Positions 23,353 to 35,241 of a DNA stretch of 64,000 nt are shown in pieces (position 1 is the first letter of the stretch; the number at the start of each line of letters is the position of its first letter). The notes beneath the pieces were generated by a model, which made no database searches, was not told the DNA's origin, and saw only the letters and a list, made by a program, of their open reading frames with translations. The translations under genes were made by a program, and so were the position numbers. The DNA comes from Sipunculus nudus (Eukaryota > Annelida > Sipuncula > Golfingiida > Sipunculidae), in NCBI GenBank assembly GCA_026874595.1, contig CM049308.1, positions 91,083,624 to 91,147,623 of the forward strand. The letters are read 5' to 3'.

Positions 23353-24573
23353 TTACTCTGTCGGCCATTTTGACTTCCAGTGCTCTGCACGATGGCTCAG
23401 TCTGTTGAAGGGGCATCGGTGTGCATATTCTACAGCTGACCCTTCTCTCTGTTTGCGGAGCTTGCAGCATCTGTCTTGCTTCTGTAAATACATATGCCGC
23501 ATGTGCATTGTTGATAAATTACCATAAACCAAATATTGCTGCTGAATTGATTGCTGGTGTTTATATGATTTAAAATTTTGTATTGATATATTTAGTTTTA
23601 CTTTTATTAAAACACATAATAAAAAAATCAATGCCTTGCTAAAATTTCAGCCATAATTTCATTACAAAAGACTTTATGCACTAATGACCTGTAAAATACA
23701 GTATTTCTTATTATTTCATTTCACCATGGTTGGCACTTGTGCAACACAATAGGTAACCTTAACAAATACATATGCAAACCTTTTTTTCAGTAATAATATA
23801 AACACTTATAAAAAATGGAATTTCAAACAAATCTTTGTTATTTTTTAAATTTTTGTAATTTTACCAAACCTTTCCCACTCTTCACAGCTGGAGGATCTTG
23901 AACAAGGAACACTCTGTCCATTTTCCATTGGAATAAGCTTGGGGTATTATCCCTGCAACCATCAACAAAAAGACAGGAACAAATCTGGTCCATTAATGGA
24001 ACAAATTGCCGATTTTGTCTCCTGTTTCAGTTAAAAATTTGGAAAACAAATGGACAGTGAATATTTTAAGTAAAGACTTGTAATTTTGATACAATAGATA
24101 TTTATGATAAATACAGGTATACAAAAATAATATAATTTCTTTCAATTTATTATATATGTTAGTTGTTATGTAATAAACAGATTAAATGATAGTATATAAA
24201 GTATAACATATGTATATATGTATTTATATATATATATTCATAATTCACAAGTACATTGTCATATATATTTATATAAACGTGTTTGTAAATTATATATATA
24301 TTTTAATAATTTATTCATAATAAAACACTTATTTTAAATTTTATTAAACTTTTTTTTTAAATTATATAGAAGTGTATGTTGAAAAAAAAATTTTTCATAT
24401 TTTACCTTTATTTACAAAAAGGCAATACAGCATTAATACTAATTAATTACTAATATTTATTAATCTTTTAGTTATAATATATAGTCAAATTGAAACACTT
24501 ACCGACAGAGCCTTTCCCATTTCTTTAGTTTGGAAACCGATTGAGGGCACACTTGTCCCTTTTGGTTCGGTTC
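23353..24573 (-). other. Candidate exons upstream of the transposase fragment
   Basis: Three minus-strand segments have splice-like borders and at least one open frame: 24573-24503 (acceptor TGCAG, donor GTAAGTG), 23952-23865 (acceptor TGCAG, donor GTAAAA) and about 23480-23353 (acceptor TTTACAG). One frame of the second reads SLFQWKMDRVFLVQDPPAVK. They lie 0.4-1.6 kb upstream of the transposase fragment on the same strand and could be its N-terminal exons. Two frames are open in more than one exon and no zinc-binding pattern is evident, so this is tentative. Confidence 0.25.
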
Positions 24574-24579
24574 CTGCAT

Positions 24580-25140
24580 CGAAACATAAAGCAGAAGACC
24601 ATATTTAAAACTTAGCAAGGGTTTTCCCCGTTTAAAAAAAAGCACCAGACTGTCTGGGTCTCACCGGCGCCAGTGTGTCTCAAGAAGTAGTTTTTAGCAA
24701 GCTGTTTCTACCTCCTTTCGTTAGAGAGTAAACGAGACATACGCTCCCCCCTATCGATAAGTTTAAGCCAATAAGGGAATTGACCTGACGGCGAGTGCGT
24801 GATCGACATGTCTATAAGCCAATCAGCGAACGTGATTGCTGGACTGAAAACGAGGCCATGTAAACACACGTGGAGGTCGGACATCAGGTCGGACATTTCT
24901 GACACGCGTGTAAACTTCCAATGCCCGATGGACCTGCCATCATAAAGGTGTTTTAATAAGGTCGAGGCATATAATTTGTATAAAAGTTACTCCAGGTATC
25001 ATTCGAAGTAACTGAAATGTGTTTTCTTCCTTCTCTTCGTAATAAAATCACAAGACAAGGAGAAACGGAGGGATGGGACAAGGCTGGCCTGTTTTTTTCC
25101 TGTCATATATTGAGTCCATATTGACACATATGAAAGTCAA
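24580..25140. other. No supported gene
   Basis: Slightly GC-richer than its surroundings around 24650-24930. No domain or RNA signal recognised. Confidence 0.4.
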
Positions 25141-25144
25141 ATAA

Positions 25145-25321
25145 TATTGTCGGTGTTACGATATTTACGGTATTTCGGTCTCAAATATGGACCGTTAAAT
25201 TTTCCCCTGCCGACAAATTATACTTTAATATTTCAGGTATATAATATTTCAGGTATAATTGCTTAGCTATGTGCATTAGTAAATAAATGTGTAAAAGTTA
25301 CTTATCATAAGTTCAACAAAT
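25145..25321 (+). repeat. 160-180 bp dispersed repeat, copy 1
   Basis: Matches 32263-32422 from TATTGTCGGTGTTACGAT to AAGTTCAACAAAT, with a short internal duplication of TATAATATTTCAGG that accounts for the extra length. Its right end falls within a few bases of where LINE coding sequence resumes (about 25325). Confidence 0.85.
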
Positions 25322-25324
25322 ATT

Positions 25325-27798
25325 TTTCAAATATATTATAAAGATGAGAGCTCGTTAAGGGATTTAGACCCTTTGGCCGGACTACCACTCCTAGAAGTCC
25401 TAAAAATGAACCTCTACCACGCCTGCACGCTTCTTCAATTCGTCCATTAATTTTTAGACCTCCATGTAATAAAACGCCTAGATGTTTAACTTCGCGCTTC
25501 TCTTCAAGTTCGTGATAACCTAACCTAAAACTTCTAAGCTTAACATTTTTTATGTGTGTCCGGTCATTTTCACCAAAAACAACTACAACTGTTTTCAATG
25601 GGTTAAAATTAAATCTCCATGCACAGCTGAAGTCCCAACACCAATCATTTTTTGCAACCCTGATCGAGATGGTGATAATAAGCAAATGTCATCAGCTTGC
25701 ACAGGGCATCCAGTGTATATGGTTCCTAAGTAGGTCCCTAATTTAGAATTACGCAGATCTCTGAGCAAAGAATCAATGAATATTAGGAAAAATAAAGGAG
25801 ATAACACGTCACCTTGACGGACTGATTGTTTAACAGGAAGCCAGTGACTTATGTAACCTTCAAATAAAACAGCGCTGTACATGTCACAATACGCATCATA
25901 TAATAATCGCCAAAGAGCACCAGAAAGACCAAATTCACATAACCTTGTAAACAAACCAGCGTGCCACACCACGTCAAATGCTTTTTGAGTAAATCCGAGA
26001 ACCACCATTAACATAATGGGAAATTGTCTCCTGAACTATTAAGGATGCATGAATGGATGAACTATTTTTCTGGTAAGCACACTGTAACGGATCCGGAAAT
26101 AGCTTGCCAGTGACCGACAGTTTTTTTGTAATCATACCTAGAATAACTTTTTCGAGAAGTTTATAAAAACTGGAAAGGAGAGTGATCCCTCTATAGTTGT
26201 TTGGATCAGACCCTGAGCGGTTTCCACTTTTTGGTATGGTAATTACCATCCCCCTTTTCATCTGACCAGGAATCATTCCAGCAGAAAATGTTAAATTGAA
26301 CAAATTAGTAATATGCTGTGTCAGCAAGGGCCCGCCATAGATTAGATGCTCATTACTGATGTTATCTATTCCGGGTGCTTTTCCCTTGCCTAACTTCATG
26401 ATTTCTTTATAAATTTCTGAAAGTGTGATTGGTTTGTCCAATATAATGCAAAAGTTTTTATTAGAAATTTTAAAGTACTCGTAGAGCCTTTCCTCTGTGT
26501 TAGCTTTATGATTAGCATCAAAATGTGGACATTACAGAGGATCATACAGAGCTTCAAAATAACTTGCCCAGCCGTCGGCGATTGCTTGGGGATCTCTAAT
26601 TACAGCAGAATCAGAGAAACGCATTTCTGCCTGAATGCAGTTACGACGTTTACGTCGGCTTTTTACTTTGTGCCAGAATTTGTTAATATCAACATCTGAA
26701 TCAGAATCAAGTTGTTAAAAGAATAATCGTTCATTGTTTTCGTGATATTGTCTCATTTGACACCTGAAAGCACGCTTTGCCTTTTTATATTCTACATATG
26801 AATGGTGCGCATCACCCCTTGGACGACCATCTGCAATCCACAGTCTGCGTTTTATTTGCATGATATTATGCCAGGTTTAAGTTCTGAGTGCCAATTTGGC
26901 TTCAGGTGTTTATTAAACCTGCGCTGACGAATATTTATCATGGAGGTTTTCAGAATTGCTGTTACGAGATTATCATAATAGCCACTTACTGCAGCACTCG
27001 TAGCTGATCTACTGTCAGGCACTTGAATTCTGCTTAGCCTTTCCCCTAAGGGAGTACAGTACAAATGACTTAAACTTGCTTTATCAAATCTCTCCCAGTG
27101 GAAATTAACCCTTGTATAAATTGGTTTGCCATAATGAATAGTACATGATCAATTAATGACTTATTTGATCCAGACAAATAAGAACACCGTGGGCCGTGTA
27201 TTGGCAGTTCTGAAAAAATAGAACACAATGAACAATCTTCAACATAGGAGCCCAGTAACGCAGTCCGGATATCCTCGCGTGCATTGTAATATTTGCCCTT
27301 AACTTCAGCATTAAAGTCCCCCATCATTAAGACCATACCAGACGAACTTCAACTATATTCATAAAATAGATTAAACAATATATCGAGGTGTTCAGAAAAG
27401 CTGGAAACATCACTTGAAGAGCATGGTTAGTAGGCATTGAAGAGAGATAATGTAGTATTGCATTTCAAAGTTAGTTACAAACCTACAACACGATCACCGA
27501 GATCATCACGAACAATTGGCTTAACAGATGCCCTCACACTTTTGCACCACAGGAGGGCAACCCCTCCTTTACCTCTCCGGTGAGAGCAATACGGATCAAG
27601 ACTAGTATCAGATATACCGTGATACATATAATCATGGTGAAGAGACCCTAAAAAATACATATTATCCTCAAACAGCCAGTGTTCAGATATACCAAGTATA
27701 TCGATGTTGTTAACTTCAAGTAAATTACTGACATATAATGCAGAAGGCATTAAACCTCTAACGTTAAAACAAGAAATGTTGAGAATTTTCATATTCAT
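25325..27798 (-). pseudogene. LINE ORF2: APE endonuclease and reverse transcriptase, broken
   Basis: Endonuclease: LNISCFNVRGLMPSALYVSN, NNIDILGISEHWLFEDN, GKGGVALLWCKSV (27798-27475), then MMGDFNAEVKG, and SLIDHVLF (27336-27070). Linker 27064-26852. Reverse transcriptase: MKLGKGKAPGIDNISNEHLI, MKRGMVITIPKSGNRSGSDP, NNYRGITLLSSFYKLLEKVI (26441-26080), KAFDVVWHAGLF (motif A), SVRQGDVLSPLFFLIFIDSL, CPVQADDICLLSPS (catalytic ADD preceded by Gln), FNPLKTVVVVFG, KHLGVLLHGGLKI and PLTSSHLYN (to about 25330). Stops and frameshifts fall near 27475-27336, 26850-26441, 25990 and 25640. The region normally found after the thumb is absent. The order and spacing are otherwise near full length. Confidence 0.85.
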
Positions 27799-27870
27799 TT
27801 GAAAAGAATTAATTTAAATGGCTGTACACAGGAGAGAAAAAAAAAGAATATGAATTATTGGCTCAGTTCG

Positions 27871-29580
27871 TTAAGTAAAGGTACCATAGGAGCCAGTTCT
27901 TGTCCTTGAAACAAACACTCGAGTCTCGTGTAGCCCTGTATCATTCCTGGGCCACCATCTGCGAATATACACATCCCCAGGCCAAAACTGCGCTCTTGTT
28001 ACCACTGGAATGGACGACCAATGCACCTCAATAAATGCCCCGATTCTTCCACGATTTGTGTTGGTCAGCAATCGGAGTTGTTTTAACTGTACGCCTCGAC
28101 TGCACACATAGCCTTCAATGTCACGATACGATGTGTTTTGTCTAATATTACCCAGGTTAAATTTACCTGTACGAACGAAAGTGCTTTCCAGTGGATCAGC
28201 ATTGGACACATCACGATATTGACTAACATTGGCCCCAACAGATGGATTACCATTATTAAAGGAGGGCACATGAAATCCACGATTCACATTCCGACCTTGA
28301 CCCGTCGTTATCCTTACAGGAATTGTAGAGCTTGGTCGCTTCAGCTCTACAGATGTGACGTCTCGTCCAGGAGACTTGAGTTACTGTCGAATGTGAGGGA
28401 ATCTTACGGTTCTCAGGTGGAGAAGATATAGTGATCGGATCAGCAGCTGCAGAATCTGGTTGCTCCGGGGAACCATGTATTCTCGGGGATGTATGTTCAT
28501 CAGACAAAACAACATTTGCAAAAGACAGGTTATTTGTTTTTTGGGGGGGGACTTGATGGTATATCTGTCAATTTCCCTCGGATATATGTTAGCGAATTAG
28601 AAATGCAATCGACTTTAATATTGTACATGTTTTATCTCACTATCCCGATCTTTCTCTGAATTCTTGTGCCTTCTCCGATCGGCTTTAAGATTGCTAGTTT
28701 CATCTTCTAGGTCTTTCACTTTCCTCCTTAACCGTTCACATTCCGCATCAGCTGATAACAATTTAAATTCTAGATCTTTGACCTTCTCATGAACAATAGC
28801 CAGCTCATTCTCTAATCTATCAACTTTCTCTTTTGAGTGCTCTTCCACACCAGCTAATTCCGTCCGGAAAGACTTTAACTCTGATCTGCATCTGTTCTGT
28901 AAATTTGACAACTCTGTAGACTTTAACTCTATTTCCTGTTTGAAAAATGCAACACTACTTTCTAACCTCGCCTCACTGCTGACGACTGTACCTCTCAATT
29001 CTTCTATTAAAATCCGGAGTTCAGACAGCGTGTTTGTAAACAACAGCATTTGGTTTTTGTTTCCTATGCAAGCGAACTCACTATCATGAGCACAGTCAGT
29101 ACACCCAGTCGGAACTAAAGGTTGAGAAGTAGAATCAGTGTTAACCGTCGAACGACAGGAAACCGAACCCTGCCTGTAACCTGGTTTCTGATGAAAATCT
29201 CCTTTAAATCTTCAGTTTCTCCATTTTCGATGAAATTGCCCAAGATATAACATTCTTTGGCTAACTTTAAATGGTTGATGTCTTTTGATCAAGGTTCCTG
29301 ACGGAAAACCTTCAAATTCAATTGCGCTGCTAAACAAACTGTTTCTCAGCCATTCCAGCCATTTCATATTATTTATTGAATAATTGACAAGTTTTGCTAA
29401 AAAAAACTCCTTAGGAAGACTACATATATCCTGAAGGAGAATTTCGGCACTATCTTGTTGGTTACAGGCTTGATTTAAAGTAAAATCTTCAAAACCCAGA
29501 TTATCGTCATTATTGACCAGGTCTAATGAGCGAGCGATAATGTCTGCAGAACTGCCTAAATTGTCCGACAAATTATCCAT
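27871..29580 (-). pseudogene. LINE ORF1: coiled-coil protein with RNA-binding-like C-terminus, broken
   Basis: ORF1 proteins bind element RNA. The start is taken as the ATG at 29580 (MDNLSDNLGSSADIIARSLD). Residues continue to HRKWRN and a stop (29212). A Cys pair follows in another frame (CTDCAHDSEF, about 29095). A strong coiled coil occupies 29049-28640 (RLENELAIVHEKVKDLEFKL, ECERLRRKVKDLEDETSNL). A low-complexity Ser/Pro-rich part lies at 28507-28380. The C-terminal part (28287-27871) contains GYVCSRGVQLKQLRLL, GAFIEVHW and FWPGDVYIRRWWP, similar to the RRM-like folds of many LINE ORF1 proteins. At least two frame changes are required. It lies about 70 bp upstream of ORF2. Confidence 0.7.
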
Positions 29581-29599
29581 CGTCTTATGTGGAAACGCA

Positions 29600-31390
29600 C
29601 AGCAGTCTATTCAAATCAAGGCTATGAGCATGCAGCGTAAACAAACAGAACTGACCTTGAATTAGAACTTGCATGAATGAACTTGCGGTCACGTTAAGTC
29701 AAAGACCAATGAAGTCACATGACATAACATCTGTCACCCTCTAGGGCGCGGAATATGTGCGGAAGGTGAGCGATAATTCAATGAGTTTGCGGATGAGGAT
29801 TTTTCAACTTACGTTTTCCGAGAAACACAAAATATAAGATCACGTGCTCTCCAATAAGGTCCGTTAACGGTATACAAGGCTTTCACACAACGCGTCTCGT
29901 AAGTCCAAAAACTATTAGAACACATATAATTCCACGTAGTTTATACATTTTGTGGTCCAGGAAAATATTGAATGCTCACCTTCGCGCATGCGCACCCCCG
30001 TATATATATATGCATTTGTTCCACCACACCTTTAACACAATACAAGAGATTTGGGACTTTCATAAAAAATATCTATGTCATATATGCATTTAAATTTCTT
30101 CTTGTTTACACATCTTTCTTCCTGTGTAAAAACAGGGTACTTCCTAGTACAACATCAATATACATGCAATATTTGATAATAATTTTTACTTCAGTTTCAA
30201 ATCTGTATTATTCAATAATTTTCTCAGTTTATTAAATTTTATATAACATACTTGATATATAATTAATATAAATTAATAATTTATTGTTTGAATACTGTAG
30301 GGTATTGACACTAGTTTGATTATTATTATTAATTTCAATTGGAAAACTGATTTGACAAAACAAACTTTCAATATTTATAAAATCTCTGCTTGAGCAAAAC
30401 ATACTTAGCAAGACTTCCTTTAATGTTTATAAAAAAATGAGTTATCACCCCCCCCCCCCCACCCCCCACCATACAGCATGTCTTCTTTTACCTGTATGGA
30501 AGTAATACTTTTTACGTTGTCTTCCTTATTTTTTTGTTGAAACTGCACCCTAGGTGATAAACAAATATTTTAATAACTGTTACTTTGTTGTTTTTCAAAT
30601 TTGTTCTACTTGACTAGAACAAAGTGTTTATTTTAACCAACCGCTCGGGTGTCATGGCTGATGCGATTAGTTCAGCTGATTAGTTCTCTGACACCCGCCG
30701 TATCGATCAGAAACAGCCGCAAATTTATCAAACTTCTCAATTTTATTGTTAAAACATCTGTGTAGACTCCATATGTACACTTTCAACCTAAGGGTGCGTT
30801 CTTTGTAAAATTAATACTGTTTGAAGTCTGGTGCGATGTGCGGCTGAAGTGCCGGTTCCACGTGTACAAACAACACGCTTTCTTGGTTTAATGTCCTACC
30901 TAGCAACCGTTTCCAAGGTGGGCGAGCTAACTGGTCCGAAATATTATAATCTAACACATATTCCAGCAAAATTGCTTATCAAAGACTAGCTGATAAACCC
31001 GGTATACCGGGCTTATTACCGGGGTTGGGGAGATAAATTATTGAGATGTGGAATGTTGGCTCATTTTTTATTCTAAAATGTAACGAAAATATAGGTTTTC
31101 ATTGGGAAACTGTCTCAATAAGATATGTAATAATAATTTTACATTTATTTTGTTGCGCTGTGCTCGTGGCAAGAATTTCATATCCCGGTATGTTTACCTT
31201 GAAGACCTGGTCAGTGATAATGTTTACATTTCGAGACGGAATGAGACGCGGGGGCATTCCGGTTTTCGATGATATTTGACTGGATTCTATCGTTGGACGT
31301 ATAAAGATAAGGTTGATGTGAGGAACACATGAAAGATTTATTAAATGTACGTTGCAAGGTAACTGTTCCTGAAGAAAAAAAAAACAAAAC
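29600..31390. other. No supported gene
   Basis: Includes a C run (30448-30470) and an AT-rich stretch. The first few hundred bases may include the 5' untranslated region of the LINE. Nothing else recognised. Confidence 0.45.
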
Positions 31391-31413
31391 AAATATGCAT
31401 ACATCGTAAGTAG

Positions 31414-31590
31414 CAGAAGCGGACCCAACGGGACTTCATGCAGAGGGTCCGTATCCCATTTTCAGCCACCGCAACATTTTTCTTCATCGTATCAGACACA
31501 TTTTGAGGCCTTAAACCCCCGCCACCCCTACCCAACCCTGTTCCCGAAATTTGGACCTTGAATTAGGTCATTAATCCTCCTGGGTTGAAT
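31414..31590 (+). mobile_element. Probable degenerate copy of the CAGGGGC/CAGAAGCGG MITE
   Basis: Begins with CAGAAGCGGACCCA, close to one end of the element at 57573. Near its other side it carries CATTAATCCTCCTGGGTTGAA, nearly the same as CATTAGTCCTCCTGGGTTGGAA at 57726-57747. A clear second terminus is missing, so it is truncated or diverged. Confidence 0.45.
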
Positions 31591-31594
31591 AGCG

Positions 31595-32260
31595 AGAAAC
31601 GTGTGTTTTTCTCTTTTACTGACCACGCACGTGGGTGAGAGCCTCGTTCAAATTAAATGCCCGACATGCTCAAATCCCTCACTGAAAGCAAGCGTTATTC
31701 ATATGGACAATAGTCTGAGGTTGAGTGACCACGATGCAGGCTTTCCGGTCATTGCCGAAGGCAGTTCGGCTGTGCTCGGTCTAACCTTAGTGCAAGTCAG
31801 TATAAAAAGGAAAAATCACTCAAAATTATATGTACATTAAAAATTATTTATTCTCATATTGCCTATGTCACTGCGGGGATAATAACCTTTAAGATGATGT
31901 ATAGCACAGTTTTGTACACAGCGCGGTTTTAGAGAACATTGCGAACAAACGTGAACCGAATTCCTTTTATAAGTATTAGATAAACTTAGCTATGTGCATT
32001 AGTTTAGGAATGGTCACAGGTGACACATTTCAAGTGATATTTACCCAGAGAATACAGCAATTTCAAATCGATGTTCATCTCTCAAATTTTACATCGGAAA
32101 ACGAACATTTTCGTTCAAGAATATGTTTATTTAGCCAAATAACAGTGCGATGCCTTTGAAAGAATAGTCACTCCGGGAAATATGGACAAATTTCAGCCAA
32201 TAAGGGATTTTGTGAACACTTGAACATTGTCGGTATTACCGATAAGTTATTTCGGTAATT
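31595..32260. other. No supported gene
   Basis: A short phrase, CTTAGCTATGTGCATTAGT (31986-32004), is shared with the dispersed repeat at 32263 and 25145. Just before the repeat lies an inverted repeat, ATTACCGA/TTCGGTAAT (32234-32259). Otherwise featureless. Confidence 0.45.
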
Positions 32261-32262
32261 AG

Positions 32263-32422
32263 TATTGTCGGTGTTACGATTTTTACGGTATTTCGGTCTC
32301 AAATATGAACCGTTAAATTTTCCCCTGCCGACAAAGTATACTTTAATATTTCAGGTATAATTGCTTAGCTATGTGCATTAGTGAATAAATGGGTAAAAGT
32401 TACTTATCATAAGTTCAACAAA
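32263..32422 (+). repeat. 160-180 bp dispersed repeat, copy 2
   Basis: Same orientation as 25145-25321 and sharing both boundaries. Starts are 7118 bp apart. Confidence 0.85.
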
Positions 32423-32429
32423 TTTTGTC

Positions 32430-33450
32430 ACACGTGCACATTTTAGTTATATTTTCTCTCTCCAGAAAAGCATCAGTATCATTATCTTTTCATTAATCGT
32501 GATCAATGGTAAGTGCAACATGATTGGCAGGAGCAAATACTTGCATAGTTGCCATATGGCTTAACTGAAAAAGAAAAGTTTTTTTTTTAGCCTCATTAAA
32601 GGCAACAAATGAATTGTGTGCAATTTGCTTTCATAATTACTGTTAATTAAAAGAAAATCATCTAAACTTCATATAAAATGAACACAGGCCTGTGGCAGGT
32701 ATTTGACCCAAAGTGAGTCAAACATAGTGATTTAGAAGATTATAGTATCTTGTTTTGGGAAACAATTATTTTATCAAAAAAATTTTTCTCAGCTACATTA
32801 TAACCCTCCAGGACAAGGACTGTTGGAATGGTGAGTTAATAAAATCTCTGAATATTCAAACACAATATGAAAGTAATTTTACAGTGTTTCAGGAAAAAAA
32901 GTGTTTCCATATAAATGATGAATATTTAACAACTGACAGACCAATAGGCAGACAAACAAAGCTAATCACTTTATTTCCTGTTCTGCTGAGGCAGGAAAAT
33001 ATGATGCCTGTGATGCTGATCAAATCCCTGTAATATTAAGTGAGCTCAAGTGACAGGAGCGTTGATGTAAATTGAACAAGAACACACCAAAAAGGTGAAA
33101 TTTGAATAGTGAAAGTTTGAGATTTCGCACACTCATACTAAAAAAAAATATGTAGAGGCTTTACGAATACCTTGTAGTTCAAACGTAAATGTTGAAGCCT
33201 ATCTATCTTCCTATTTCTATTTCTGGAGTGTGGTTACAGTGGACTATAGTCAGTGGTACTTTGTCCTCTCAGAAGCAGCAGTTGCTCACACTGCACTGAG
33301 CTGCCATTCTAGTTAAAGTTTGTAGTTGCTAAACTGAATTCAAAACATTCTTAATTATACGAAAAATTAATCTGATCAACATTATACACATAACCATTAG
33401 AATATAAAACAAAATGCTATTAACTTTACAAACTTTAACTTGGACCACAC
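32430..33450. other. No supported gene
   Basis: AT-rich, with an open frame at 32755-33033 that shows no recognisable domain. Confidence 0.4.
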
Positions 33451-33852
33451 AATTTTTTTTTTCTGCTTCGTACTGTGGGGACAAAAAAATATGATGCGAG
33501 TGGGCAATTTTTTAGTATATTTTCCAGATCAGAGCACAGACAGAACTGGTAGACACTCCAAGGCCACCTGTTTGGGAAGAAGGCATTTTCATGAAGATGG
33601 AGGGTCGGGTTGATAATTGTGAGAGTATAAGTTCTAATAATATTTAACTAAAACATACCTGCTGTGTTATTTAGATTATGTAAGCTAACATTGTCCAATC
33701 CATATTATCCCCAGCATTAGAAATAAATTTATAGGTTTTCATTATTTAAAACAGCTAAAAAATACACCTGTAATATTCTGAGGCCAGTGCAGTCAGCATT
33801 ATATTTTTACTTTATAAAGTGTGAACAACTATTAATAAAATGCTGGTCTTAC

Positions 33853-35046
33853 CTGCGTGGATGTCAGCTCTGTCTTGATTTCATCCTGCTCTGTATTGTA
33901 ACAATCCATAAAGCACAGCTGCCACATGCTTGCAGTGGCACTGAGCGCCTGTCCAGCACCACATTCACTCTGCGTCTCATTGACCACTGCATCTAGTCAT
34001 GAAGACTGGCTTCTACTCTGTAAGCTGTGGTCTTTTACATCTTAGCCTATCCAAATGCTGTGAGAAAGCACGATCTCTCATCTCTGTTCAGCCGAACAAA
34101 TCGGATATCCCTGGAAGGGAAGAGAGAGCATGGTTGTAATTTAATTAAGCTAAATGGAGTATTAGATTCTAACTTGTCTGTAGAAGTAGATTGTGTTTAT
34201 ATGATAGACCTTTGGTCTGTTTAAAATAAAATCACTGTTCCTTAATTAATATCCTCTGAGTATCATTCATTAATAATGTAGTAACAAAAATGTATTACAA
34301 GTCAACTAATTCTCTATATTATCTAAAGGACATATCAGGGTTGGCATGTTTCTACCAGTGCCATTTTAATTCTCTATATTATCTAAAGGACATATCAGGG
34401 TTGGCATGTTTCTACCAGTGCCATTTATGCCATGGTTTCTCCCTTGTGATCACTGGGAAAGGTCAAGGCAACAGAAATAATTCTGTTCTGCGATAATACC
34501 AGAAATAATGGACACAATAGCGAGTACACCAAGTCAATATAAATTAAATCAAATGTCTGAATCGAATAATTGTTTAATAAACAGATTTTCATTTGAAATT
34601 ACTAATTAACTCCAAGAAGAGGTTGTGTTTTTCTGCCTAGTCCCTTGGTCCTTTTCTAGTACTGTCCTTAACAGTCTCAATGAGATATTCTTTATATATC
34701 ATGAGATAACAGTTTGAACAGTCGCAGTTCAAGCAGGTTCACCATGACAGTAAAGGGGCCCTGCATTATGAGGGTATTCAACCTCATATATTATTACTTG
34801 TTACAAACTGTAAATCAGTGGCTGATTGAGTAAACTTTTTAAAAATAAAACATACCATTCATTGTATAAATATGTGAATTTTTCTTCCCAGTCCTTGTAC
34901 AAATCCTTATATTCTTCAGTTCTTTGCTTTTATATAGTAGGAACATCATGCATCTTCCCACTGTGCCGATCCTTGAACCCTGAATAGACCGGTAGCTGCA
35001 TGGACCACTCCTTTTCTAGATCATTAGCTATTTTCTTATTTCTGCT
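33853..35046 (-). pseudogene. Exon-like segments of an unidentified multi-exon gene
   Basis: The segment 35046-34856 reads KKIANDLEKEWSMQLPVYSG, FKDRHSGKMHDVPTI, stop, then KQRTEEYKDLYKDWEEKFTY, LYNEW and ends at a donor (GTATGT). The segment beginning at 34110, after a pyrimidine-rich acceptor (CTTCCCTTCCAG), reads DIRFVRLNRDERSCFLTAFG then a stop. The segment 33986-33853 is open for 44 codons (VNETQSECGAGQALSATASM, YNTEQDEIKTELTSTQ) between acceptor GATGCAG and a strong donor GTAAGAC. Composition and splice borders look genic. The in-frame stops suggest a decayed copy or wrong exon limits. I do not recognise the family. Confidence 0.35.
34307..34426 (+). repeat. Perfect 60-bp tandem duplication
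   Basis: The 60-bp unit (contains ATTATCTAAAGGACATATCA) is repeated head to tail with no visible difference. Confidence 0.95.
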
Positions 35047-35241
35047 AAAGTATCCAAGGATTCAATGAGTATGTAATAGAGATAATTAATTAATTTTCAT
35101 CTTGCAGTTAATCATACACTGCAACATTACTTTTTATTAGTGCTGACATAATTTTATTATTCAAGGACACATTGACAATGACCATATGTGCACTAATACA
35201 AAATCTTTGACTTGCGTTCATACAAATTAGTATTTATTTTT

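Larger units (their letters stand above)
25325..29580 (-). mobile_element. APE-type LINE with ORF1 and ORF2, missing its 3' end
   Basis: On the minus strand this element has ORF1 (29580-27871) followed by ORF2 (27798-25325). Loss is at the 3' end: ORF2 stops just after the reverse-transcriptase thumb, with no C-terminal region, 3' untranslated region or tail, and directly abuts a dispersed repeat. That is opposite to the usual 5' truncation and implies a later deletion or rearrangement. The clade is uncertain, probably in the CR1/I/Jockey range rather than L1. Confidence 0.8.

Noticed and set aside
25145-32422. The 160-180 bp repeats as LTRs
   Set aside because: The interior is a minus-strand LINE and unrelated sequence, with no gag/pol of LTR type.
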